Below, in pieces: positions 26,764 to 41,600 of a stretch of 64,000 bases of DNA; the first letter of the stretch is position 1, and every line of letters begins with the position of its first letter. The position numbers and the translations under genes were made by a program. Source of the stretch: Tetrahymena thermophila SB210 (Eukaryota; Ciliophora; Oligohymenophorea; Hymenostomatida; Tetrahymenidae); NCBI RefSeq assembly GCF_000189635.1, contig NW_002476534.1, forward strand, positions 930,001 through 994,000, given 5' to 3'. The notes under the pieces were generated by a model that was not told the DNA's origin, did no database searches, and saw only the letters and a list, made by a program, of their open reading frames with translations.

Positions 26764-27516
26764 TTTTAAAACGTTTAATTGATTTTATTTTCTTAATTTA
26801 TATTATGAACTATTGATAATTAGTTTTTTATGATTTTAAATCAATAAAAAAATAAACAAATTAGTCTTAACTAATCTTTAAATATATTTTCGCTATTTAA
26901 AGACTTTAACTTTTTCTTTTAAAATAAGTAGAAGAAGTTTGTTTTTTTAGAAAAGTAGATTGATAATTACATTTTTAAAATAAGAATTCAAAATTGCATA
27001 TGTGTAAATTTTTTATGCGTTGCTACATGATAAATTCAATTGCTGGCTATTTTAAATTAAAATATCAAGATAAATTTAAATACTATTGAAACACTAATAA
27101 AAACTACATAATTATTTTTATTTCTTAATAATTTTGAATATTATTTCAGAAAATTAAATATAATATGTAAAATAAATATTCATATATTTATGTGATATTA
27201 TTTAATTATAAAATTTTCAAAAATTATTACTAATTAATCTTTGGCCAAACAAAAATGAATATTATACTTTCAATTTAAAGTTAAATGTACCTTTTAGTTA
27301 AATTAATCACTTAATGATACAATCACATAATAATAATTTGATTTATGTTAAATAAAAAAAGCTTTTAAATTATCAAAAATAGAATATTCTTAATGTTTAA
27401 AAGATACTATTTCAATTATTTTTGAAATTAATTTTATAAATAAATTGTTTAATTATAAGTAGTGAAAAATATAGAGACATAAATCAAATATTAAAAAGAA
27501 ATTAAATGTTTAATAT
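26764..27516. other. Intergenic region between B2 start and A'1 stop
   Basis: No gene. It contains the B upstream block at 26902-26944. The rest is AT-rich spacer alignable with 37,838-38,617 and, in part, with 11,468-12,180. Confidence 0.6.
26902..26944 (-). promoter_or_regulatory. Conserved upstream block of B genes (B2 copy)
   Basis: Copy of the 'agtagaagaagtttgttt' block, 139 bp upstream of the B2 ATG. Conserved with the B1 and B3 copies more strongly than the flanking spacer. Confidence 0.4.
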
Positions 27517-30500
27517 TCATTCTAAAATACCAACATTGTTGTCAATTAATAACGGATTTATTGATTTTATGATAGTTCTATTTAGCTATTAGACATTACT
27601 TTTTTATATCTTGTTTTGGGTTTTAACATTTAATTAGTTATCTGAGCAAAGTTGTTCAAATGTAAAAACTTTAATGTTATTATTTTATAAAATTGGTTAT
27701 TACATAGTTTCAAATAGTTTTAACTTTTTGTGTGATAATTTATCTCTTACTTCACTATAACCATATATATTAAGAGGTGATGCTTATTCTGATTCAATAA
27801 TAGAAATATCATTTGTTATGTTTAGCTAAGATTTTTATTTACTATTATTGTTTTTCATTTCTAATATGACTTCTCTAATTATGCATTCATTGCAGTCGAA
27901 AATACAAATCTTTAATTTACCATAGTTTTGCATCTAAGGAACAATTCCATAAAGAGTAATTAGTTAATTTTCTATTTTAATTTTTAGCCAGCTCGGTAAT
28001 TGTTAATTTTTGTGAGAAAATAAAGGCTAATACTCCATATTTAATAACTTCTTTAAACAAAATGTTTTAGAGTTCTTAGATTTCATAAATGCTTACACTT
28101 TTTTAATTTTGTGTTCTAGGAGGTGTATACTTTCTCCGCTATTAGGATATAGTGAACTGTTTGTTGGATTTACTATACCAATTGCATCTGTAATGATGTT
28201 GTCAATTATTAATCCTAAGTCTATTCCCAATAGTTATTTTATATTTACTGCATTTAGTTCATTAGAGTTTTATAGAGCACTTTTTTTCATACTTAAAAGT
28301 ATAATGTTAAATATTTTCAATAAAATTTTATCTTTTATTTATATATAAGGAATTATTTATTCTTGATTATACTTCTTCTACATTAATATTGGAAAAGACT
28401 CAGTGAGGAATTCAGTCCATTATTTTTAAGATTTTTGATAGCATATTTAAGCAATTTATTTTATTAGTTAATAAACAACAAATGTGCGTTTATTTAATTT
28501 TAATAATGATTTAATAAGAAGTCCAGACAAACAATTGTAGAGAACACTTCCAGAGTCATTAAGCTCATTTTATAGTTACCTAGGATAAATTACCTTTCCT
28601 CCATAATTAATTGGTTTATTTGAATTATATAAATCAGTGATAAATGTTTTTATGTCTATTGTTTAATTATTGGTTATATAGGTTGAAAATTTTTAATAAT
28701 TTATCTCATTATTACTGAAACGTTTGCTATTTAAAATTCTTGTAGCTCTTCGAAGAATCTATTTAGCTTTATCCTTTTATTCCTTTGTAAATTCAAAATC
28801 ATTAATTTACAATTCTTATTAATCAATATTTGAGTTTTTTTATAAAATTTCATCATTTTTTAAATTTAATTTTAGAATGTAATTCTTTAATAATGAGCTA
28901 TTGTGAGGAGATTAATATACCTAAATTGATTTTTGAGATATTCTACTTTATGGTATATTTTTTACATATTCATTGAAAAGTTTTTAACCTATCAAATAAG
29001 AATCGTTAACTATTATAAATTTTAGCACAAATTATTTGTTTTCTTCAATTTACTTTTTGAATAAATTTTCTTTATTAAAGAACATATTAAAAAGTAAATT
29101 CCAATACTTTAGGATACCTAAGAAAAACAATAAAGGTCCGAATACTTGTAAAAATATATTCAAAAACACAATAAATGAAATGACAGATGCTGTTGCGCAA
29201 AACGAGTCTATAACCCAAGAATAAGAATCTGTTACATTAACAGCTAAGCAATATTTTCTTCCAAAGTCTGAAATTGATGTTTTAATATTAAATTTAAACT
29301 ATTAAGGAATGAATTAAATTTCATTTTGCTAATTAGTCAAAGGTATGTATTGATCATTATAAAATTAAAAGGCTTAAAATTACAGATCATTAAAATTCGC
29401 ATCATTGAATGTATTCAAAGAAAATTCTATATCAACTTAGCTACCTATTTAAATATGAGATCCAGGATATTAATTATTAATTTAGTTTTATAATTTGTTT
29501 TCTAGACTAATAGAAAGATCTTTTTTTATTTATAATATTTTAGAGAGTTAATCAAATGTGTAGGTATCTACAAAGTCATTATTTATTCCATCGCTCACTT
29601 AAATTTGAATGTTAACATTTGTACTGTTTTTATCATAGAGGTATATTTAAATTTATTACTAAAGGAGTTAATTTAAGCTTTTAATATTTCCTTACAATTA
29701 AAGTTAATCCTACTTCTCAGTTAATGAAGTTACCACACTAGAATATAGCCTATTAACAAATTTACCATCTTTTTAATTAACAGTAAATAAAATACTCACA
29801 GATGGAGAACATGATTAAATATAATTATTGTCTTACATAAAATCGATTATTAATGATTTTTGCAAAAGTAGATCAACTGGAGAATATGTTAAACTCATCT
29901 ATAATACTTTTTTTATTTTCAAGATTGCATCATCTGTTAGATTTAATCCAGTAATCATTGGAGGAGTAAAAGTTTCATCTTCAGCAAATGAATCTGAAAC
30001 TTAGTTCAAATGATTTATTATGCCCATATTCTTATAGGCAATAAAAATTTGTTAACTCATATTTTGGCTAATTGCTACATTCCCTGTAAGTTCATTTGTA
30101 AAAGCAAACGAATTTTATGTAAGAGGCAATTTAGTTACAAATACAACAGTTTGCTTTGTAATATCATTATTGTCTAAGTTATTTGCCTTAATTACATTAA
30201 GCGAATCCTTGGTAATACTCAAAGTCAGTGTGCTTTTATAGATATCAAATACCATCCAAGAAGGTAAATCATATAAAATACCATCTCTGACAAAATAAGC
30301 ATTTGTTATTTGTGATCCAGATATGGGATATAGTGGATTGAAAGAATTTAGTCTACTTGCTTTAATCTTATTAGATTTAAAATACCTGTGCTATCTTTAA
30401 CAACCTATGAAAATTCGTAATGGATAAAGATATTAGCTTTTATTGGAATTATCCTAACACCGCCAGCATTTATAGTAAATAAATAACTTGAATCGCTTGT

Positions 30501-32501
30501 TAAGGATGAAGCAGCTGCAAATTCATTTTTGTATTAAAGTTAGCTAATAAATTGAGGAGATTTTATAGCGCTCATACTTACTAACGACAATTCTCCTCCA
30601 CTTAGCTGACTTGTAATTATAAATTATTCTTTCACAATAAGATTCAAAAAATTGGTATACCCACTAATTTAAACATTTGAAATAATTACTATTTTAGGAA
30701 GTTAAGTTAAGTCAATAACAGAAATCCCTTACAAACCATCTGCAATAAAACAATAATTTCTTTAATATGTACCTTAAATTATTTGTTCAGCTCCTAGAGA
30801 ATCAATATTACTTGCAATAAAAGGTTTTTAGACATCTGAAATATCTAAAGCTGCTATTGTTAATGCTCTAAATAGTAAAATTACATATGGAAAGCCATTC
30901 AAAATAACCATATCATTGGTTTAAACTGTTGAAAGAGATTATGGAATACTAAATGAAGAGATCAAGTTAAATGAGATGTTACCAGAGACAATATAAAAAG
31001 CCAATTAATTTAGGTTTTGGCAACCAAAAAGTGTTTCATCTTATTTTTTTGACATCGAATAAATGTAAGCAGATGTCTAAGAAGGTATACGTTGCACAAC
31101 TTTTGGAGATGTTTTGTTAGAAATATCATAGACATCTATGATGTATCCACTAGGATCTTATACAGGAACTAAGAGGAATGTTTCTTCTCTGAACAACATA
31201 ATGTTGTCAGAATATGTTAAAAAAGGGTAAGAAATGGTACTGAGTACCTATAATGGTATTTATATACTAGTTTAGTTGAATTAAGCAATGACAACTCCAT
31301 ATTTAGAGCATGTTACTATTAGCGTTTTTTCATCTTTTAGCAAAAGACTTCTCCAACCATATGGAGTATTTAAGATAGAAGAAAGAGTGGATTAATGCTT
31401 ATTATACAAATTAGGATAACTCATCTAAAGATTAACTTGATCCTTTTAATATACTACAACACTCTTTTTTGTTGATAAGTATAGGTAAGAGAGGTTGTAG
31501 GATAGGATTAATTAAAATATATCTTCTTAAATTTGAATAAGTTAGAATACTACTGGATTTAAAATATTAGTAATGTCTACAGCGTAAATGCCTGATGATC
31601 TCGCTCCAACATATATCAAAGACTATTCTTGGTTAATTTCAATAGTAGATGAATAAGGAAACCCACCCTATACCATCCACCAGTTTATAACTGGGGTATT
31701 TAGCTAAATGTTTGTGTTTCCCTAGTTAAGCTCCTAAGCAAAAGTTGTTAGATCGAAAATACTTATTCCCTACCAATAATCTAAACCTATTATGTATTTG
31801 TCGTTTTTGAATAGGATGAACTGGTAAAAGTTGACATTTGAATTTGAAGATACTTATGAAAATTAAATTGTAGAGTTATCAGATTTATTAATCTAATAAA
31901 AAAATAGACCTTATGTATTAGCGCTTACACTCAGCCATTTCTCATCATTAGAAATATGCATATCCAAAACTTACCATTAGTTATTAAGAATTCCTTTAGC
32001 TATGCTAAAGTCTACTAGCGAAATAATCTAAAAATTAACTTAATCTCTAATTAAGTAAATTTTATTTTGCTACTAGTTGAGAGATAGAATGTTAAATTGA
32101 GATTATTAAACATCTGTAAACAAAATTGAGAGGATTTTTGTTTTAAGATTAAATTCTAATATTTTTAAGAAATTCTCAAGAACAACAATTAAGAATTTAC
32201 CATCATCAGATACTAAGAAATTGTCTTTTAATTAGCCTTGAGGTTAATAAGAGCACAGCTAATTAAAGTTATTATTCTCATCATAAATGTTAATCGTACT
32301 TTAGCCTTATTTAAAATAAATTAACCCTGCTTTTTTAGCGACCGCAATCTACTTAAAATATTGTTAATTAGATGTTGATTCGAAATTCTTAAATATAGTT
32401 GACACATAAATTTCTTTTATAGCCAATGAAACTGTTGTTTTTATCAACACAAATAAGGCTAATGCAAGAATCAGTACTGTTTTTAAAGATTTCTGAACCA
32501 T
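27517..32501 (-). pseudogene. Subfamily A' LVIVD/CADG membrane protein gene broken by one 28-bp deletion
   Basis: Full-length A' gene: ATG at 32501, signal-like stretch after MVQKSLKT, propeller units (YVGARSSGIYAVDI near residue 300, FIADGLQGISVIDL near 590), CADG modules, SYSWV motif, transmembrane helix and tail. Against A'2 it lacks 28 bp at about 30,339-30,345, where 'ggattg' joins 'aaagaattt'. This shifts the frame. The upstream frame then meets TGA at 30219-30221, predicting a 760-residue product with the propeller but no helix. The downstream frame is open to TGA at 27517. The single lesion and otherwise good conservation mean a young break, an assembly error, or a secreted variant. 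Confidence 0.75.
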
Positions 32502-32923
32502 AAGAATTAATAACTATTAATGTTAATTACAATTATTTTTTAAATTTTTTTCTTTTAGCTAATTATCTATTATTGCCTTTATTCTTAATGCTTTTTAATC
32601 TGTTGTTTGCTTTAAATTATAAAGTTTTTGACTTTAATTTTTTTTTTAAGTTTTAAACCTTAACATTATAATAGTCTTTAAGAAGACACCTCACCCAAAT
32701 TTTTTTTTCAGATGCACCCATTTCACATATAAAACAAAGAAATTTAAAATATTATAAAAGTGAATTTTATGTTAACTGGGCTAAAACTGCTCATCTCTAT
32801 TATTTTCTTTCTTAACTTGTTTGTTGATAAGAAAATGTAATTTAATAGAAATTTATTTAATTTTATTATGAATTCGAACAAAAACCACATAGTAAATATA
32901 AATGAAGAAGACAAAATAATATA
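32502..32923. other. Intergenic region between A'1 start and B3 stop
   Basis: No gene. About 32,680-32,730 is unusually rich in C ('acacctcacccaaat', 'gatgcacccattt'). The part from about 32,760 on has a diverged copy upstream of pseudo-B (12,330-12,700). Confidence 0.6.
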
Positions 32924-35900
32924 TCATTTATTTTGAGTCAAATCCTATAATTTATTTTATTTAACTAAAATTAATCTCTTTATTTAAATTAATTATCTAT
33001 CTGTCATTTAATCTGAATCAGTAAGTTATGTAATTTATTCTTGGGATTACATTATGTTTTAATTGTTTTAGTTTAGGAAATTAGAGTTCTTTAAACTATT
33101 TTTATTTTATTATATTTAAATCCATGTATTTTTAGATGTTTGCTTTTCTTTGAAACTAGATTATTTTAATAATTGACTCTCACCTTTATGATTAAGTTAT
33201 ATTTAATTTTAAATTTAAGTTTCCTCAAATTTTCATTCCTACTATAAATGATTTTACTCTTTATTTTATTCTATCTATATTATATGCTCTCTTACGATAC
33301 AATTTTTATTGTTAAAAATGCAAATTTTTATTTCTTCATAATGATTTGATTTTGGGATTTTTCCATTTAAAGTGATCAATTGTCTGCTAATATTCATATT
33401 TAACCAAATTGGTAGGTTTTAATTTTTTCTTGAAAGTAAAGACACGTATTACTGTTTGCAAATTTAATTTTTTACATATTTTTTTTTTACAAATAATTCA
33501 ATTTTTTTTATATCCTAATCTAATAAATGTATAGATTATCCATTATTTGGAAAGAGATTACTCTATGGAGGATTTGAGAGGCCGATCGTATCTGAAATAA
33601 TGTTTTAGGTAATTAAATTTATATCTAATAAAAATTAAAGTTAGCTTTTATTTTTATTATCTTTTAATAGCTTATGAATTATTGCATTTAATAACTAAAG
33701 GTTAACTTGAACTTCAGGAATTATTGTTTAATTTTTATGCTATTTTTTCTAGATATTAAATTTGATCTTGGTTAAAACCAAAAAAATTTAAAAAGTATTA
33801 GTTTTTTAGATTATGTTGCAAAACTCTTTAATATATTGATAAATTATTTAACAAAATTAATTCTTATTAAGTATTTCTTTTAAAAGAATACCATATATGC
33901 AATTATATATAATGCTATCTTCATCTTCTAAATCTTTTTTAAATTATTATGGAGATAACTTTTTTTTGTTGTAGGATATTTGTAAGTTTGATTTCTCAAA
34001 ATCAGCAAAAAACTTTTACTTATCAATACAGTTTTGATGATTAATATACTAATCAAATTCTTCATAGCTTCCTTTGTATTTGCTTTTTATACATTTATCT
34101 AACTTCTTATTTACATTTATGATTAAATTTGATAACTTTTTTGAGTTAATATTTTAAAATGATAAAAATTCTTTATCTTTTGAATAATCTGTTTCTCTAT
34201 TTAGCTATGATTAACATAAAATATTATCTTTTTAAGAATTTTAAATATAGTCTTACTATTTTTTTTAGGTTTTAAGCTATTGTTTGAATTTATTGAAAAG
34301 CTTTTTGCAAATTATATAACTATCATTTACTAAGATTATTTTTTAAGTAAATTCTTAACCTGAAGATAGCTAAACTTCTTTGTACTTATTTTTCTTTGCA
34401 AATATTAAATTAAAAAGAAGATACCAGTATTTTAATAATCCTATAAAGAATAAAGTAGATCCTAAATATTTAAACATCCAGTTTAAAAATAATATCATAG
34501 ATATACCTTTTGCTTTAACACAAAATTGATCTTGAACCCAAGAGTATGAATTTGTAGCATTCACAATAAAGCAAAATGAACTACTATAGTCAGATATTTG
34601 AGGCTTAATTATAAACATTAATTATTAAGGAAAGAAACTTATTTCATCTATTTAAGCACTTAGAGATTTTAAATTACCTCCTTTAATTTCAAAGGCTTAA
34701 AAAGTGAGGTCTTTAAAATCTGTATATTCATATGTGTTGAAAGAAAATTAGATTGTATTTAAAGTATCAATGTAGATGATAGAATCAGAGAAAATTCTAT
34801 TTACTTAAGCTTAAAAAGATTAAGTGCTTTAAATCTAAATGTTTTTTTTTATCTAGAATATATTTTGTATATCTTAATACAAAAAAAATTAGTCATATTA
34901 ATAGTTTATTTTATCATCTAAAATTACTTCTACATTGCTTTTAGTGTATGTATTGCTATAAAAATAAACCAAAATCTATTGAGTTAGAATCTGATTTAAA
35001 TAAATAATTTCACCTTCTAATTGTAGCATATCTTAATCTTTCGAAAATAAGGTGATTACTCCAGGATAATTTTTTAAAACAAATTTTCCACTTATTTTGT
35101 CGATTTAAATTGACATGCTTGCTATTTTTGATACAGAACTAATAATTTAAAAAGGATTTTTAAAGTTTACAATCAATGAATTCTAAAGCAATAACTTTAG
35201 AGGGGAATAAACAACACTACTCTGTAAAATATTTCTTATAACAATATATCCTTCATTAGAAATGGTCATCTTACTGAGGGATGGTAAATCAAATGATTCA
35301 TTTTAGCAAAATTAATCTGAAATTTAATTTTAGCCATTTAGTATGTTGTAATTTTTGAAATACTAAAAAATTTATTTACTTTATACATCAGTAATTATGT
35401 AAGAGCCAGTATTATTATCTTAATATATAAATGATGTTTCTGTAAGCTATACTTTAGTAACAAAAACAACATTATTAAAGTTTATCTATATATTTGTATT
35501 ATTATTTTGAATTAACCCAGTTAAACTTTCTTTAGTTACATTTATCTGTAGCTAATTTAAATGGTTATCAAAAGAAAGCCAAGAAGGAAGAGTTTGCAAT
35601 TTATATTATTGGACAAAATATGCGTTTGTAATTGCTGCATTTTTTTGAGGATAGATAGAAGTTAAGGTAACTATTAAATTTTAGCCTACTTCTAAGATAA
35701 GATTTTCCGTACCTTGCATTGTTTATTATTATTAACCAGAGTTTGTATCTTGTAATAAAGAAAATTCAAAATTTATAAGAAAGCTAGTTTTAATAGGTAA
35801 TATCCTAATTCCTTTGGAACTCAATATAAATAAATAATTTAAATCTTAGCTGATTTCAGTAGCTACAGATGATTCATTTTCAAATTAAGTTTAGCTCATA

Positions 35901-37837
35901 ATATAAGGCTCATTTATATTAAATATATTAATCAATTCTATTTAACCTCCACTTTGTTAGCTAGAAATAATATAGTTATCATTTTATAAAAGGATTAAAT
36001 TAACCTAATATCCGTTTAAAGATATCTTTGTCATAATTACAATATTTGGTAATTCGCGAAGATCAATGATTGAAATACCTTATTAACCATCAGCTATAAA
36101 ACAGAAATGGCTTTAATATGTTCCTTATATACCATAGACAGCGCCAAGTGACTCTTATACACTACTAATTTAAGGTTCATTCAAATTACTAATTTGTATG
36201 GCTGTTATTGACTACTCTTAAATTAAAACTAAAATGTAAGGGAATTCATTCAAAATAACAATTGAACTCTATTGTACAATAGGAGAAGAATTAATATTGA
36301 ATGTATTCAGATATTTAAATTATATGCTAGATACTTCATAGAACACTAAGTTATTACCACTTTAAAATACAAATAGTGTTTCATCTTTACTTAAAGTTAT
36401 TGAATTTATGTCCTTATAGTCCAAAATAATTCTTTGCACTCTTTGAGGAGAAATTAAATTACCTAGATCGTAGATATCAAAATAAAAACTATTTGGATCT
36501 TGAACAGATAAAATTAATAATTAACCATTCGAAAATATCAAAAAACTGTCCAATTTACTAGAATAATTAATCTAACTTACAATTTCTAAAGGTTAAAGTA
36601 TAGAATTTAACTTTAACTTTAATATATTCAAACCATTACTTGAGCAACAAACTATCATATGTGAATTATCTGGAAGTAATTTTATTTGTTTGGTTTGAGA
36701 TGTGTCAATCAAAGTTGATAAAATAGATGCATGTTTGTTAAACAAATTTGGGTAGTTGTTTTGAAAATTAGCTTTTACTTTTTTATAGACTAGAATCCTT
36801 TTTTTAGTTTAAATATAAACATAGGGATTTTTATAAGATTGTATAATTTAAATTATATCTTTTTATATCTAAATGAGCTAAACTATCTAAGGCTATGAAG
36901 GATTTTATATGTCAAATATATAAAATCCAACTGATCTGAAAGCTACAAAAAGGAATGTTTCTTCTAAATTTATTTCAAGAGCATTAGAATAAGGAGCATA
37001 AGTAGAATCAATCCACCAATTTAAAAGTAGAGCCTTCATTTGAATGTTACTTTATCCTGAATCAATTGATTTAGCTAATTCAGTTATGTCGAAAATTGAA
37101 ATACCAATCCAATAGTCTATAGTAATTAGTATTGAATCATTTTTAATTAGCAAATAGTTGTATGAATTAATCAATGTATTTGTGCAAGCAAGTCTCAAAA
37201 AAATTTAATTCTAGCCTAAAGAGATAATTTAGTAAAACATTATACCGACTGCATCTTAGCTTAAACAAATCCAAGAGTCATCAGAAGAAACAAAAAAGGA
37301 AATAACAACTTATTGTTAATCTAGTTAACCTTTTTAAATAGCAAAATCTTTAAGGGAAATAATATATAGATCAATTGAATCTTTTATAACATAGACTTTG
37401 CTTTATTTTTAATTTAAAGTAACTACATTTATTTATTATTAAGAACTGTTATCCTAGTAAATTTAGGCTAATTATTTTTGATGAATATCAAATGTGAAAA
37501 TGGTTAATTTATTAGAGACATTGAAAATAAAATATTTTGAATCTCTTGAAACCAAGGTTGAACCCAGTACATCCTCATCAAATTTGTAAGTGAAAATATT
37601 AAGATGCTAATTATTTTCATCCATAATATAGAGTTATCTATTTCCTTATCTTACAATCAATAGTCCTACATCTTTGGCTAATTGAATATCTTCAAAGTAT
37701 AAAGAAGAAGATTCCGCCTAAAATTATTTGTAAATGCTTGATGAATAAATTTCAGTTAATTAATAAGATGAGCAACCTGAAATAAAAAATTATATTTACA
37801 CAATATTTAGCAAAAATCCAAAAAATTTATTTTTCAT
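32924..37837 (-). CDS. LVIVD-repeat / CADG-domain single-pass membrane protein, subfamily B copy 3
   Basis: Open frame of 1,637 codons plus TGA, intronless. There is a single ATG at 37837 (the second ATG of B1 and B2 is not present in tandem). The leader runs from MKNKFFGF to a 'FISGCSS' end. Propeller repeats come next, then the CADG-like region, 'NATNSYSWVQDQFCV' near residue 1090, one transmembrane helix and a long polar tail. It is the most diverged of the intact B genes at the C-terminus and 3' flank, where it matches pseudo-B best. This places it as the second B of the four-gene block. Function is inferred only as a cell-surface propeller/CADG protein. Confidence 0.85.
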
Positions 37838-38617
37838 TATTTTGAAAATTTTTGATTGGTGTTTTTTTCTTAATTTATGTTATGAGCCTTGATAATTAGT
37901 TTTTACTGCTTCAAAAAAAATCTAAAAAAAAAAATTAATCAAATTGATCAAATAAATTCTCAATTTTTAATAACTTAACTTTTTCTATTAAAGTAAGTAG
38001 AAGAAGTTTGTTTCTTTAGAAAAATAGATTGATAATTACATTTTTTAAATAAGAATTTATTAGTATATGTGTGTAAATTATTTAAGCATTCCTACATGAT
38101 AAATTCAATCGCTAATTGACAATTAAATAAGATTGATTAAAATACCAATGTACTTTTAATATACTTTAAAATTACTTATCAAAATTACATAATTAATTTT
38201 ATATCTTTATAATTCTGAATACCACTTCAAAAAATTAGAAATAAAATGTAAAATTAATAAATCATTTACTTGTGGTTTAATTATAAAATTTTTTAAATAA
38301 AAACTAATTAATCTTTGATCTAATAAAAATGAATATTATACTTTCAATTTAAATGTGTAATGCCCCATTTTAATTAAATTAAGCACTTAAATGATAAAAT
38401 CACCCAGTGATATTTTGATTTATTTTAAATAAAAAAATTAATTAACTTTTTGCAAGAAGGTCTTTTAAATTATCAGACAAGAATATTCCTATTGTTTAAG
38501 AGATATTATTCCTATTTTTTTTGAAATAAATTTTATAAACAAATTGTTAGCTTATAAGAATTAACTATTTATAGAGACATAAAATAAAAAAATACAAAGA
38601 AATATTAATTTTTATAT
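37838..38617. other. Intergenic region between B3 start and A'2 stop
   Basis: No gene. Contains the B upstream block (37971-38013) and AT-rich spacer that aligns with 11,468-12,180 and 26,764-27,516. Confidence 0.6.
37971..38013 (-). promoter_or_regulatory. Conserved upstream block of B genes (B3 copy)
   Basis: Third copy of the 'gtagaagaagtttgttt' block, 134 bp upstream of the B3 ATG. Confidence 0.4.
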
Positions 38618-41600
38618 TCATTCTAAAGTATCAACATTGTTATTAATTAACAAAGGATTTATTGATTTTGTGATAGTTCTATTTAGCTATAAAACATTAC
38701 TTTTATATAGCGAGCTTTGGGCTTTAACACTAAACTAGCTTTCTGAGCAATATTATTCAAATGAGATAACTCTAAAGTTATTTTTAGATAAAATTGGTTA
38801 ATTTTCTGTTTGCTTAGTCTAATTACCTTCGCTTTACATATTTTCAAGTAGTTTTAATTTTGTTGGTGATTATTTATCTCTTACTTCACTATAACCATAT
38901 TTATTAAGAGGCAAAGCTTATTCTGATTCAAGAATAGAAATATCATCTGATATGTTAAGCTAAGATTTTTAATTATTTTTGTTGCTTAGTATTTCTAATA
39001 TGACTTCTCTAACTATGCATTCATTATTGTCGAAAATACAAATCTTTAACTTATTATAATTTTGGCTTTATGGAGCAATTCCATAAAGAGTTATTAGTTA
39101 TTTTTCTATTTTAATTTTTAGCCAACTAGGTAATTATTAATTTTTGTGAGAAAATAAAGGCTAATACTCCATATTTAAAAACTTCTTTAGACAAAATGTT
39201 TTAGAGTTCTTAGATTTCATATATGCTTACACTTTTTTAATTTTGTGTTCTAAGAGGTGTATACTCTCTCCACTATTAGGATATAGTGAACTGTTTGTTG
39301 GTTTAACTATACCAATAGCATCTGTAATGATATTGTCAATTATTAATCCTAAGTCTACTCCCAATAGTTATTTTATATTTACTGCATTTAGTTCATAAGA
39401 ATTTAATAGAACATTCTTTTTCATACTTAACAGCAAAATGTTAAATATTTTCAATAGATTTTCATCTTTTATTTATATATAAGGAATTATTTATTCTTCA
39501 TTATACTTCTTTTACTTTAATATTGGAAAAGACTCAGTTAAAAATTCAGTCCATTATTTTTATGAATTTTTATTGCATAATTAAGCGATTTATTTTATTA
39601 ATTAATAAACAACAAATGTGCGTTTATTTAATTTTAAAAATTATTAAATAAGAAGTCCAGACAAGCAGTTATAGAGAACGCTTCCAGAATCATTAAGCTC
39701 ATTTTATAGCTACTTAGGATAAATAACCTTTCCTTCATAATTAATTGGCTTGTTTGAAGTATATAAATCAGTAATAAATGTTTTTATATCAATAGTTTAA
39801 TTATTGGTTAAGTAGATAGAAAATTTCTAGTAATTAATCTCTTTATTCATGAAACTTTTACTATTTAAAATTCTTGTAGTTTTTTGAAGAACCTATCTAG
39901 CTTTATCATTTTATTCTTTTGTAAATGCAAAATCATTAATTTACATTTCTTGTTTATCATCGCTTGAATTTTATTATAATATTTCATCTTTTTTTAAAGT
40001 TAATTTTAGAATGTCACTCTTTAATAGCGAACTATTGTGGGGTGATTAACACCTTTAAATTAATTTTTGAGCTATTGTTTTTTCTGGTATATTTTTTACA
40101 TATTCATTGAAAAGTTTTTAACCTATCAAATAAGAATCATTAACTACAATAAATTTTAGCACAAATTATTTGTTTTCTTCAATCTACTTTTTTCCTAACA
40201 AATTTTATTTGTTAAAGAACATATTAAAAAGCGAATTCCAATACTTGAATACACCTAAGAAAAACAATAAAGGTCCAAGCACTTATACAAATATATTCAA
40301 AAACACAAGAAATGAAATGACAGATGCTGTTACGCAAAATGAGTCCATAGCCCAAGAATAAGAATCTGTTGCATTGATAGCTAAGCAGTACTTTCTTCCA
40401 AAGTCTGAAGTTGATGTTTTAATATAAAATTTAAACTATTAAGGAGTGAATTAAATTTCATTTTGCTAATTAGTTAAAGGTATGTATTGATCATTATCAA
40501 AGTAAAAGGCTTAAAATTGTAACTCATTAAAGTTCGCGTAGTTAAATGTATTCAAAGAAAACTCTATATCAACTTAACTATCTATTTAAATTTGAGATCC
40601 TGGATATTAATTATTAATTTAGTTTTATAATTTATTTTCTGGACTAATAGAAAGATCTTTTTTTATTTACAATATTTTAGATAGTTAATCAAATGTATAG
40701 GTGTCTATATAGTCATTATTTATTCCATCGCTTACTTAAATTTGAATGTTAATATTTCTACTGCTTTTATCATAGAGGTATATTTAAATTTATTGCTAAA
40801 GGAGTTAATTTAAGCTTTTAATATTTCCTTGTAATTAGATTTAATCCTACTTCTCTGTTAAAGAAGTTACAACACTAGAATATAGTCTATTAACAAATTT
40901 ACCATCTTTTTAATTAATAGTAAATAAAATACTAACAGATGGAGAATATGATTAAATATAATTATTATCTTATGTGAAATCTATTATTAATGATTTTTGC
41001 AATAGTAGATCAACTGGAGAATATGTTATGCTCATCTATAGCACTTTTTTGATTTTCAAGATTGCATCATCAGTTAAATTTAATCCAGTAATCGTAGGAG
41101 GAGTAAAAGTTTCATCTTCAGCAAATGAATCTGAAACTTAGTTCAAATGATTTATGGTGCCCATATTCTTATAGGCAATAAAAATTTGTTAACTCATATT
41201 TTGGCTAATTGTAACATTCCCTGTAAGTTCATTTGTAAAAGCAAATGAATTTTAGGTAAGAGGTAATTTAGTTACAAATACAACGGTTTGCTTTGTAATA
41301 TCATTATTGTTTAAGCTGTTTGCTTTAATTACATTAAGCGAATCCTTGGTAATACTCAAAGTTAGTGTGCTTTAATAGATATCAAATACCATCCAAGAAG
41401 GTAAATCATATAAAATACCATCTCTTACAAAATAAGCACTTGTTATTTATGATCCAGATATAGGATATAGTGGATTTAAAGTGATCTAAATAGTTTGCCC
41501 TACAGACAGAATTTAGTCTACTTGCTTTAATCTTATTAGATTTATAACACCTGTACTATCTTTAACAACCTATGAAAACTCATAATGAATAAAGATATTA

